From Pseudoselenomonas ruminantium (GTDB lineage: Bacteria; Bacillota; Negativicutes; Selenomonadales; Selenomonadaceae), in the NCBI GenBank assembly GCA_002373045.1, contig DFHU01000012.1, forward strand, positions 1 through 33,875: a stretch of 33,875 nt of DNA, given 5' to 3'. Of the stretch, positions 7,081 through 14,416 are shown piece by piece. The stretch's first letter is position 1. Each line of letters starts with the position of its first letter. The notes under the pieces were generated by a model that was not told the origin of the DNA, did no database searches, and worked only from the letters and a program-made list of their open reading frames with translations. The position numbers and the translations under genes were made by a program.

Positions 7081-8955
7081 ATGGCTATGATAATCAACAA
7101 CAATTCTTCCGCCCAAATGGCCTTGGGAGAATTGCGCAAGAATAACAGCAAACTGGACAAATCTTCCCGTCAAGCCGCTTCAGGCGTAAAAATCGGCGGT
7201 GCCGGAGATGGTGCTTCCGAATATTCCATTTCCGAAAAGATGCGGGTACAGATTCGCGGACTCGAACAGGATATTGCCAACGCCCAGACTGGCACGAATT
7301 TAATTAAGACTGCTGAAGGCGGCATACAGGAAATAATCAACAACCTGCGCTGCCTCAAAGAGCTAGCACTTAACGCCGCCAATGACCATAATACGGACTT
7401 AGATAGAGAGACAATTCAGAAAGAAGTAGACAGCAGGCTAGCCACTATTGATGATATTGCGGCAACTACGAACTATAATGGCAGACTACTGCTCAACGGC
7501 AATTATGGGATGCCTGAAAAAAACGGTACAGTTCTTCCCAATGAACCCACCGGCGCCGCTACATTGATTAGCGCAGGCACCTATGACTATAATATCACCA
7601 GTGATGGCGTATATAGCATTTCCAGCAATTACCACGGCAATATCAATATCACCGCCAAAAATGTCAAACTTGTTCCCGAGACCGCTGGTTCCTCATTGAC
7701 CGCCGTAGCTATAAATACGTCTTCTGGGGGGGGGACAAACCTTTGGTTGGATGACATAACTATACATAACGATAATCCTGCCAGCGATAACCTCTATGCA
7801 CAACTATGTAATGTTATAAAATTTCAAGGAAGCAACAATACCTTAAACATTTGTAATTCCGTAGAACTTTTTGGCGGTAATTGTACCCCCCAAAATGGAA
7901 CAATGACTAATCGCGAAAATTCTGCTGTAGTAAATATTGGTGATGGTCTTTCCATCAACGGAGTAGGTTCCGGCAGTTCCCTGAAAGTAATTCATACAGA
8001 TGTTGGTCCAGGTAACGGCGTTGCTTCTGCTATCGGTACTAACAATGATGGCGGAACTTATGGTAATTTGACGATTACCGGACTTGACAACATTGATGTC
8101 GGCAACGAATATGGTACAGGCATCGGTGCCGCTGGTGCCACCATGGGAACTATAACGATAACTGCTGTAGGAGAAATACGAACCTATAATGGCGGTGGCA
8201 CCGGCATTGGCAAATACAATGGTACTTGTGGAGCAATTAATATCAGTGCCCAACACTTATATGGGTCGTGTGCTTACACTTCCAGAGGTGGTTCTATCAT
8301 CGACCATGGAGCCAGCAGCTTAACAGTTACAGCAGATTATATTCTTTTAGGTGCTAAACCATCTACCGCATCTGTCGGCAGTTACAATATTAACAATACT
8401 ACCAGCGGAACTACAATCAGCGGAACCGGAACAGCTGTCTTAAATGGCACCGCCTATAATCCTACAGGGCAAAGCTACACTGCAAACACCAGTTATCTTA
8501 ATCGCGAAGTACTGGAATCATTCGGCACAAATGCTAACAGCAATGGTGATGGCATCAAACTCCCAGGCCTCGTCATTCATACTGGCACCAAGGCCAACCA
8601 GCACTTGCGGGTTATCATCAACAGTATGGATACTGACACCTTAGGCATCCAACCTCTGCCGGTAAATCCCCGAGATGCCGCTGTGGCCGCCATATCCTCT
8701 ATTGATGGTGCTATCGACTACAGCCTCAATGAAAACACCCGCATGGGTGCCTATCAATCCCGCCTTTCCTACACCATCGACAACCTCGTTACCGCCAGTG
8801 AGAATACACAGGCCTCCGAATCCGTTATCCGTGACGCCGACATGGCTAAGACCATGATGGAACATGCCAAGTACAACATCCTCTCCCAATCCGCCCAGTC
8901 CATGCTGGCTCAGGCTAATCAAAACAGCAGCGGTGTACTTAGCCTTCTACAATAG
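7081..8955 (+). CDS. fliC: Flagellin with beta-solenoid-like variable domain
   Basis: Filament subunit exported by the flagellar type III system. The 624-residue protein keeps both conserved ends. The N-terminal D0/D1 region is about residues 1-140 (AQMALGELRKNNSKLDKSS...SEKMRVQIRGL...AATTNYNGRLLLNG). The C-terminal D1/D0 region is about 535-624 (GAYQSRLSYTIDNLV...ASESVIRDADMAKTMMEHAK...LAQANQ). Between them lie about 390 residues rich in Gly, Thr and Asn. Repeats of the type GTGIG-x6-GxITI suggest a parallel beta-helix. Six cysteines are present, which is rare in flagellins. Nine G residues at 7726-7734 encode Gly216-218. The start at 7081 follows AAGGAGG (7068-7074). No other flagellar gene is in the window. 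It ends at a strong hairpin at 8971-9006. Confidence 0.95.
   Translation: MAMIINNNSSAQMALGELRKNNSKLDKSSRQAASGVKIGGAGDGASEYSISEKMRVQIRGLEQDIANAQTGTNLIKTAEGGIQEIINNLRCLKELALNAANDHNTDLDRETIQKEVDSRLATIDDIAATTNYNGRLLLNGNYGMPEKNGTVLPNEPTGAATLISAGTYDYNITSDGVYSISSNYHGNINITAKNVKLVPETAGSSLTAVAINTSSGGGTNLWLDDITIHNDNPASDNLYAQLCNVIKFQGSNNTLNICNSVELFGGNCTPQNGTMTNRENSAVVNIGDGLSINGVGSGSSLKVIHTDVGPGNGVASAIGTNNDGGTYGNLTITGLDNIDVGNEYGTGIGAAGATMGTITITAVGEIRTYNGGGTGIGKYNGTCGAINISAQHLYGSCAYTSRGGSIIDHGASSLTVTADYILLGAKPSTASVGSYNINNTTSGTTISGTGTAVLNGTAYNPTGQSYTANTSYLNREVLESFGTNANSNGDGIKLPGLVIHTGTKANQHLRVIINSMDTDTLGIQPLPVNPRDAAVAAISSIDGAIDYSLNENTRMGAYQSRLSYTIDNLVTASENTQASESVIRDADMAKTMMEHAKYNILSQSAQSMLAQANQNSSGVLSLLQ
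7726..7734 (+). repeat. Nine-G homopolymer tract within flagellin
   Basis: Nine consecutive G residues encode Gly-Gly-Gly at codons 216-218. Loss of one G leads to TAA at 7757-7759 and gain of one G to TGA at 7752-7754, so either slip truncates the protein before its C-terminal flagellin domain. Confidence 0.95.
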
Positions 8956-8970
8956 TAAATAGTAAACATA

Positions 8971-9006
8971 AAAAGCCTTGTCGGTCGTCACTCCAACAAG
9001 GCTTTT
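8971..9006 (+). terminator. Terminator after flagellin
   Basis: Perfect 11-bp inverted repeat AAAAGCCTTGT / ACAAGGCTTTT with a 14-base loop and T-rich sequence on both sides, 15 bases past the flagellin stop. It may work in both directions. Confidence 0.85.
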
Positions 9007-9101
9007 CCCTTTGATAAATTGTCTATTCGTTTCTCTACCAATAATCTGGCAGTTCCCCCCTTGTCAAAACTTCCTATAAGATTGTATACACGCAGATGCT
9101 T

Positions 9102-9275
9102 GGCGCAGGTGCTTGCTTTTTGACCACAGCGCGTTGCCGCAGGCTGGCTCGCAAGAGAAAAATACTGGGCACTGCGCTGAAAGCCGCGCCGTGGTGACCG
9201 GCGCATGTAACGAAGGTAACGGCCCCCATCATGCGAGACATTTAGCGCGAAGGCCAAAAAGCAAGTACCTGCGCC
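9102..9275. other. Palindromic multi-branched structured element
   Basis: A 174-bp element bounded by 24-bp inverted ends (9102-9125 and 9252-9275, 22 of 24 matching, beginning GGCGCAGGT). Inside, CAGCGC at 9127-9132 pairs with GCGCTG at 9174-9179, and GCGCCG at 9186-9191 pairs with CGGCGC at 9199-9204. CGCATG at 9202-9207 pairs with CATGCG at 9230-9235 and competes with the second stem. An alternative pairing of 9123-9133 with 9185-9195 also exists. The element fills most of the gap between the convergent flagellin and helicase genes and touches the helicase stop codon. It could be a small structured RNA, a terminator or a MITE-like repeat. The remaining gap, 9007-9101, shows nothing else. 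Confidence 0.7.
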
Positions 9276-12200
9276 TAGCCTGCAGTTTCTTCTTTATGCC
9301 AACCTGCCAATATCTGCTCTGCCCGCTGCTGCACATAGCGTGCCTGCTGCAGGCGGGCGGCACTGTCGGCATAATCCTGCGAATCTCCCGGCGTAATGCC
9401 TAAAGCTTTCAATTCAGCCTTCAATTTTTGCAAGGCGCTGTCGGGGTCTAAATACCACTGGCTGCCCCGCACGCGGACGAAATGCCAGCCCAAGCGTTCC
9501 AATACCGCCTGCCGGTAGCGCTGGTTGGCCGCCTCTTTGATGCTGTCCACCCAATGCTCTCCATCACAGGCAATGATTACCCGATGTCCGCCGCCTGTTA
9601 CAGCTACCGGCACCGTCAGGCTGCCCACCGCCATATTCTGCAGAATTTGGTACCCCTCCTCCTGCAGGCTGCGGGTAACGGTAATTTCCAAAGAGGTCGG
9701 TTGTTTTTCCTCGCCATCCTCACTAATCTGCGGCGGATTTTCCGCATACTCAATAAGCCCTCGCCGCAAATCGCCTTCTTTCAGACTGCCTGCCGCCATG
9801 GAGTGAATAACCCATAGCTGGTCGCGGGCGCGGCTGGCGGCAACATTATAGCGTTTGAGCGTATCACCGGCATGGCCTTCGCCAACCAGGCGCAGCATTT
9901 TGTCCTCCTCATCATTTGGCGCACTATCCACCAACGACAGGAAAATAACATCCCGCTCATCCCCCTGAAAATCAGCCGGATTGCCGCAGAGGAAACCACA
10001 GTTTTCCAACGTGCTGATGCCCAGCCGTTCTGCCGCCAGAGCGCGGATAAGTTTTCCTTGCTCATCACCGAGCAGGGAGATAGCGCCAAAGGTCTTGCCT
10101 TGATAAGCAGGGTCTTCGAGACAGGCCGCGAGTGCCGCCACAATGTACTCAGCCTCCACGAGATTTTGCTTTTTCCCCTCGCTGCGGCGCCCCGGCACCT
10201 GCACGGCCACAGTCGGCTGCAAAATGCCGCCGGATTCACGCAGCGGACGGATGCGCCCATCATAGGCCAGCTGATTGGAATAGCCGATAATCTCCGGCAC
10301 ACAGCGGAAATGTTCCGTAAGCATGCGCGCCGCAAAATTCATCTGCGCGATATCGTAAAGGGAAGTATCCATGGTATACAGCGAAGCATGTTTAATCACG
10401 CCCTCGATGGTCGAGGACTGCAAATGCGTGATTTCCGCTGCCGTTACGCCCACCGCTGCCGGGCTGACCTGCTTGTCATCCCCCACGATGATGATTTTTT
10501 TGCCAAAGTACAGCAACGGCAGGGCGGTGATATCCGCCTGACTGGCTTCATCGATGAGAATGATATCAAACTTAGGACTTTCCGGGTTGAGGTTCTGCCA
10601 GACGCGGGAAAGGGGCATAATCCACGCCGGCACCGCCTGCTGGGCTTCCAGCATACATGCGCGGGCTTCCTGGATATGGCGCGCCGCATAGCGGCCCTTG
10701 CCCTTACCCACTTTCTGTACAGCCTTGCTCCAGCCGACCAGACTGGCTTGCAGGCCGGTTCCGCCCACGTTTGCCAATAAATGCTGCCAGGCGCGGGCTT
10801 CGGCAAGCTCTGCCGTCACCTCCGCGAGCCGCGTGCTCAGGCTTTCCACCTCTGCGGCCACCGCCTGTGCATCCTCCTTGGGCAGCATGGCAAGCTCACG
10901 GCTAAACTGCGCATAGAGCCACGCATCGCCGATATTTTCCGGCACCTGTCCGGCGCCGTCTGCGCCTTCCTGTCGGGCAATTCGGCCTGCCCACTGCGGT
11001 GCCAGCTGAGAAAGCCTGTCCAAAAGTTCCTGCCGTTCATGGTACAGCGGCAGGAGTTTTTCATATTCTGCGAGTTTTTCATAAGCCGCAGCATAGGCTT
11101 CTTCGTCCCCCGCATTAAGTGCCGCCGCAAACCGCCGGGCTAAGATGCCGTCAGCGGCTGCCACGGCCGCCCGCGTCTCCCGCAGAAAACTTACCGACTG
11201 CTGGCCATCGGCCTGCATCATCAAGAGTTCCTGCCAACAGGGGAAATCCTCCCGCAGCCAGCGCAGCTGTTCTTTAAGCTCGCCATGCGGCGTGGCAAAA
11301 CTTGCCGGACGGTAGACGCGTTCCAGATAGACCCCCGCCTGCCGCCAGAGAAGCATCAGCTCCTGCCAGACATTTTCCGGAAATTGGAGATAGCCTTCTA
11401 CCTCCCGCCAACGGGCGCTGAGCAAATCATCACAGTCATCCCCCTCCGCAGCCAATTCCTCATAGGAAACCATGCCGTAAGGTTCCAACAGTTGCCGCCA
11501 CTTCACCTTCGCTTCATTGCGGGCCTGCTGCAACGCCACATACTGCATGGCGAGCTGACAGTCCCGACGGCTCTCCAGCCCATGACCATCAATAGAAAAT
11601 TCCTGCCGCACCGCCAGCCAGTCCCGATGGCAAAGGCGATTCCACCAGGAAAGGCCACCATTATCAAAGGCCTCCGCCATTTCCGCCAGGGTCTGTATCA
11701 GTGCCTGATTCAGTTTCCGCTGTCCCCGGTAGGCGAAATCCAAACCGAAGAACTGCGTCATATTCTGCTGTTTAAGCTGCTGCACCTTGTCCAATGCCCG
11801 GCCCAGCATCTGCCACATTTCCAAACGGGCACCCTTCTGCTTGCCAGCCAGCAGTGCTTCCTGCGCCCACTTTTCCTGCAGACGGTCAAAATCAATCTGC
11901 GTATATAAATCCGCCGCTTCCAACAGCCGCTCCACGGAAAGTTCCCCCGCCACAGGCTGCCCTTTGTGGCAAAGCAGCCCCTCCGCATCCAGTGAAACAT
12001 CCGACAAGCAGGCCAAAAGTTCCTCCTGGCGATTCTTTTCCGCCACGGCCAGCCCAATAAAACGACCTGCTTCTTCCGGTGACAGCATCCGGCTCCTGTC
12101 CGGCAAAACTTCGGCAATTTCCTGCAAGGCTTCCGCATTAAGCAAGCTGTTGCTTTGATAGAGCGTACTCAGTTCGCTCTCACTCAGGGGCAGGACGCCC

Positions 12201-13762
12201 TCCGCCACCGGCCCCGGAATCCTATCTGCCAAATCCTTGTGGTCATGGATAAAGGCCGCCATACGGGACAGGGACCAGACCTTGCCCCCCAGCACAAAAT
12301 AATCCCGCTTGGCCTCAAAGCGCTGCATATCTTCGAGCACACTGCGCTTTTCCTGAATTGCAGCCAACAGAGTCTGACGTTCCTCCGTCAGACTCTGCAC
12401 CCTGCGGGTAAGCTCTGCCGTGTCGTTATGAGCCAGCCGTTCGCAAATGCCCTGCACCGAGCGCTCCATATCGCCTTTGGCGCCGTCAATCAGGGAAACG
12501 CACAAATCCCGCACTCCGGCAGGCAATTTCTCCTTGAGGACGGTCAGTGCTTTGTTCGTGGCACTCGTCACCAGCACATGCTGACCCTGGGACAGAAAAT
12601 GCCCCAGCAGATTGGCAATGGTATGGGTCTTGCCCGTGCCCGGCGGCCCCTGCACCACCACAGCCGGCGAGGAGGCAATCTTTCTTGCAATGCCCAGCTG
12701 CTCAGCATTAGCCGCTTTCGTCAGCAAAATATCCTCCGCCTCGCCGCGGATATCCGCCAGATTCATCGTGAATGGTTCAGCCTGTTCCTGCGGACTGTCG
12801 GGGTCCACAATGCGCAAAAGCGCCTCCGGCACATCCCCGGCCTGCTCAATCCGCGCCATAATCGCCGCAATCGAACGCTCCGTCCCCGGCTGTACGCGGC
12901 GCAAAAAGAGCACCTGCCGGGCATAGGTCAGATACCAGTCCGTTGGCAGCACATCAAAGCGATTGTCCGCAAACCGGCAGTTCGGCGTCAGCGCCGCCGC
13001 AGACTCCGCCAAAAAGGCCGTGATCTTATCCCCCCAGGGATGCAAATCCGCCTCATCCATCGCCTCAGCAAAGGCACGAATCCCCTCAGGCTCCACCCCC
13101 GGCATATCCTGAAACATATCCACATAAAGTTCCGTGGGATATTCTGCGGACAATAGCTGCATCTTGCCCTTGTTATCGTAATGCAAGCGCACCCGCTTTA
13201 AAATAATCGGATGATTGATGGCCGAATCCAGCCCGCTCAAAAAAAAGCCGTTGCCCGCCACCAGTTCCAACCGTTCCGGGTCTTTGCGCAGTTTGTCGTA
13301 AAGCTCGTAAAGCTGCATAAAGAGCTCCTGCGTGCGGCTTTTGACCATTTCCCCGGCCCGCCAGAGCGTGCGCTGCCGCTTCCACTTTTCCAACGCCGCC
13401 AAGCGCACCCCGGAATCCACAAACCGTTCCGTCACATCGCCAAGCCGGTCATCATGACGCAAGCGCTCCTCCCGCACCTCGATATCCGTCACCGCAAAAT
13501 CCCGCCAGTTAGGCGTACGAATCCAGCCAACGAGATCAAAGGGCAGCTCCGGACAGGGAATAAACTCCGGCTTTTCCACCTCCAGCAGCACATCTTCCCC
13601 GGCACCTTCCGGCTGCACCCGAATTCGCTTCGGGTCCACCGGCAGCTCATCCAAATAGAGCGTCCACTCCTCATCCTTAATGCTGCGCACCAACTTCTGC
13701 CGCAAGGAAACCACCTTGCGGATATAATCCAGTAACTTTAGAACCTTTTTCTGGTTATCCAT
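9275..13762 (-). CDS. Large SF1 (AAA_11/AAA_12 type) helicase fused to a Vsr/MTES_1575-like nuclease domain
   Basis: A 1,495-residue protein. Walker A VQGPPGTGKTHT lies at about residues 370-380, followed by VTSATNKAL. A long, largely helical middle region (about 430-1030) precedes Walker B IILIDEASQAD at about 1065-1075, GDDKQVSP and NVAASRARDQLWVIHS. These are typical of UPF1-like SF1 helicases. The C-terminal 130 residues resemble the restriction-endonuclease-fold domain found on such helicases (IIACDGEHW...ANQRYRQAVLERLGWHFVRVRGSQWY). Similar helicase-nuclease fusions occur in phage-defence genes, but that role is inferred here. An ATG at 13858 would add 32 residues encoded by DnaA-box repeats. 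The ATG at 13762, with GAGG five bases upstream, is preferred. Confidence 0.85.
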   Translation of the reverse strand: MDNQKKVLKLLDYIRKVVSLRQKLVRSIKDEEWTLYLDELPVDPKRIRVQPEGAGEDVLLEVEKPEFIPCPELPFDLVGWIRTPNWRDFAVTDIEVREERLRHDDRLGDVTERFVDSGVRLAALEKWKRQRTLWRAGEMVKSRTQELFMQLYELYDKLRKDPERLELVAGNGFFLSGLDSAINHPIILKRVRLHYDNKGKMQLLSAEYPTELYVDMFQDMPGVEPEGIRAFAEAMDEADLHPWGDKITAFLAESAAALTPNCRFADNRFDVLPTDWYLTYARQVLFLRRVQPGTERSIAAIMARIEQAGDVPEALLRIVDPDSPQEQAEPFTMNLADIRGEAEDILLTKAANAEQLGIARKIASSPAVVVQGPPGTGKTHTIANLLGHFLSQGQHVLVTSATNKALTVLKEKLPAGVRDLCVSLIDGAKGDMERSVQGICERLAHNDTAELTRRVQSLTEERQTLLAAIQEKRSVLEDMQRFEAKRDYFVLGGKVWSLSRMAAFIHDHKDLADRIPGPVAEGVLPLSESELSTLYQSNSLLNAEALQEIAEVLPDRSRMLSPEEAGRFIGLAVAEKNRQEELLACLSDVSLDAEGLLCHKGQPVAGELSVERLLEAADLYTQIDFDRLQEKWAQEALLAGKQKGARLEMWQMLGRALDKVQQLKQQNMTQFFGLDFAYRGQRKLNQALIQTLAEMAEAFDNGGLSWWNRLCHRDWLAVRQEFSIDGHGLESRRDCQLAMQYVALQQARNEAKVKWRQLLEPYGMVSYEELAAEGDDCDDLLSARWREVEGYLQFPENVWQELMLLWRQAGVYLERVYRPASFATPHGELKEQLRWLREDFPCWQELLMMQADGQQSVSFLRETRAAVAAADGILARRFAAALNAGDEEAYAAAYEKLAEYEKLLPLYHERQELLDRLSQLAPQWAGRIARQEGADGAGQVPENIGDAWLYAQFSRELAMLPKEDAQAVAAEVESLSTRLAEVTAELAEARAWQHLLANVGGTGLQASLVGWSKAVQKVGKGKGRYAARHIQEARACMLEAQQAVPAWIMPLSRVWQNLNPESPKFDIILIDEASQADITALPLLYFGKKIIIVGDDKQVSPAAVGVTAAEITHLQSSTIEGVIKHASLYTMDTSLYDIAQMNFAARMLTEHFRCVPEIIGYSNQLAYDGRIRPLRESGGILQPTVAVQVPGRRSEGKKQNLVEAEYIVAALAACLEDPAYQGKTFGAISLLGDEQGKLIRALAAERLGISTLENCGFLCGNPADFQGDERDVIFLSLVDSAPNDEEDKMLRLVGEGHAGDTLKRYNVAASRARDQLWVIHSMAAGSLKEGDLRRGLIEYAENPPQISEDGEEKQPTSLEITVTRSLQEEGYQILQNMAVGSLTVPVAVTGGGHRVIIACDGEHWVDSIKEAANQRYRQAVLERLGWHFVRVRGSQWYLDPDSALQKLKAELKALGITPGDSQDYADSAARLQQARYVQQRAEQILAGWHKEETAG

Positions 13763-13850
13763 ATAAACCTCAGAACCATTCACATTATCACCACAGTTAT
13801 CCACAAAATTATCCACTAATCCACAATTCTGGGGATAAACTTGTGGATAA
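13754..13850. promoter_or_regulatory. Cluster of DnaA boxes in the helicase leader
   Basis: Two perfect boxes: TTATCCACA at 13797-13805 and its inverse TGTGGATAA at 13842-13850. Four near-matches with one mismatch each lie at 13754-13762 (TTATCCATA), 13809-13817 (TTATCCACT), 13817-13825 (TAATCCACA) and 13830-13838 (inverse, TGGGGATAA). All fall between the likely promoter and the preferred helicase start, so bound DnaA would be expected to block transcription. Confidence 0.75.
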
Positions 13851-13882
13851 CTTGCCATTGTTTGTAAACCTTCTTAGAATAT

Positions 13883-13911
13883 TCTACCCTATCTGTCCAG
13901 TTCCTGCAAAA
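13883..13911 (-). promoter_or_regulatory. Probable promoter of the helicase gene
   Basis: Minus strand TTGCAG (13906-13911), a 17-base spacer and TAGAAT (13883-13888). The predicted RNA start is near 13876. That leaves a leader of about 114 bases containing the DnaA boxes if translation starts at 13762. Confidence 0.45.
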
Positions 13912-13939
13912 GAATCGTCCGTATGCTCAACTAAAAGAA

Positions 13940-14022
13940 GGCGGAAAGGGGAGGCAGTAACTTTCGTCTGCTTAGACAAGCTTGTCAAACGCTGCCGAAA
14001 GCCACTGCCTCCCCTCCCCGCC
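13940..14022 (-). repeat. Long hairpin repeat, copy A (inverted orientation)
   Basis: An 83-bp imperfect palindrome with GC-rich outer arms (GGCGG...GGGGAGGCAG against CTGCCTCCCC...CCGCC). Read on the minus strand, its centre carries TTTGACAAGCTTGTCTAAGC, the core shared with copies B-E. It lies in the 654-base gap between the helicase and LacI-type genes. The gap holds the four hairpins and the helicase promoter but no gene. Confidence 0.85.
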
Positions 14023-14073
14023 TCACTGCCAACCAGTGTGAGGCCGCTTAACATCCCTATACAAATGCACTAA

Positions 14074-14156
14074 GCCCGCTGGGCTGGTGATGTTTTTCCG
14101 TAGCTTTTGACAAACCTGTCTATGGCGAAGGAAAAATATTACCAGCCCCCACGGGC
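14074..14156 (+). repeat. Long hairpin repeat, copy B
   Basis: Arms begin GCCCG and end CGGGC. The inner arm TGTTTTTCC opposes GGAAAAATA, around a core containing TTTTGACAAACCTGTCTATG. It is flanked by TAAG on the left and by GCGCCTT on the right. Arms differ from copy C but stay complementary when G-U pairs are allowed. Confidence 0.88.
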
Positions 14157-14188
14157 GCCTTTGCACATCATTGTAATGTACTCAATAA

Positions 14189-14270
14189 GCCCGCAGGGCC
14201 GGTGATGTTTTTCCGTAGCTTTTGACAAGCCTGTCTATGGCGAAGGAAAAATATTACCGGCCCTGCGGGC
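14189..14270 (+). repeat. Long hairpin repeat, copy C
   Basis: The 26-base arms match at 24 positions, and the two differences would be G-U pairs in RNA. The core contains TTTTGACAAGCCTGTCTATG. It begins 115 bp after copy B begins. Confidence 0.9.
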
Positions 14271-14302
14271 GTCTTAATGTATCGATGTAACATACGCACT
14301 AA

Positions 14303-14383
14303 GCCCGTGGGGGCTGACAATGTTTTTCGCAGCGTTTGACAAGCCTGTCTAAGCGAAGAAAAATATTGCCAGCCCCCACGGGC
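14303..14383 (+). repeat. Long hairpin repeat, copy D
   Basis: Outer arm GCCCGTGGGGGCTG faces CAGCCCCCACGGGC (perfect). The core contains GCGTTTGACAAGCCTGTCTA. It begins 114 bp after copy C begins and lies 33 bases past the stop of the LacI-type gene, so it may also mark the end of the gal transcript. Confidence 0.9.
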
Positions 14384-14416
14384 GCCTTAGCACTATGATG
14401 TTTTATCTTAACGTAA

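Noticed and set aside
8988..9257. 89-codon minus-strand frame between flagellin and helicase
   Set aside because: It runs through the structured palindromic element and the flagellin terminator, has no good ribosome-binding site and a low-complexity Arg-rich translation.
12155..13156. 333-codon plus-strand open frame inside the helicase gene (also 9872-10780, 11285-11908)
   Set aside because: Antisense to a protein with clear motifs; the translations are His/Arg/Leu/Pro-rich shadow sequences of GC-rich coding DNA with no ribosome-binding site.
13754..13850. Chromosomal origin oriC
   Set aside because: DnaA boxes are present, but no AT-rich unwinding region, dnaA, dnaN or rpmH gene is nearby, so an origin is not supported from this window.
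13940..14383. CRISPR array or integron attC array
   Set aside because: Only four units with changing sequences, each a self-complementary hairpin, without identical direct repeats, unique spacers, cas genes or an integrase; the conserved part is central, not at the attC ends.
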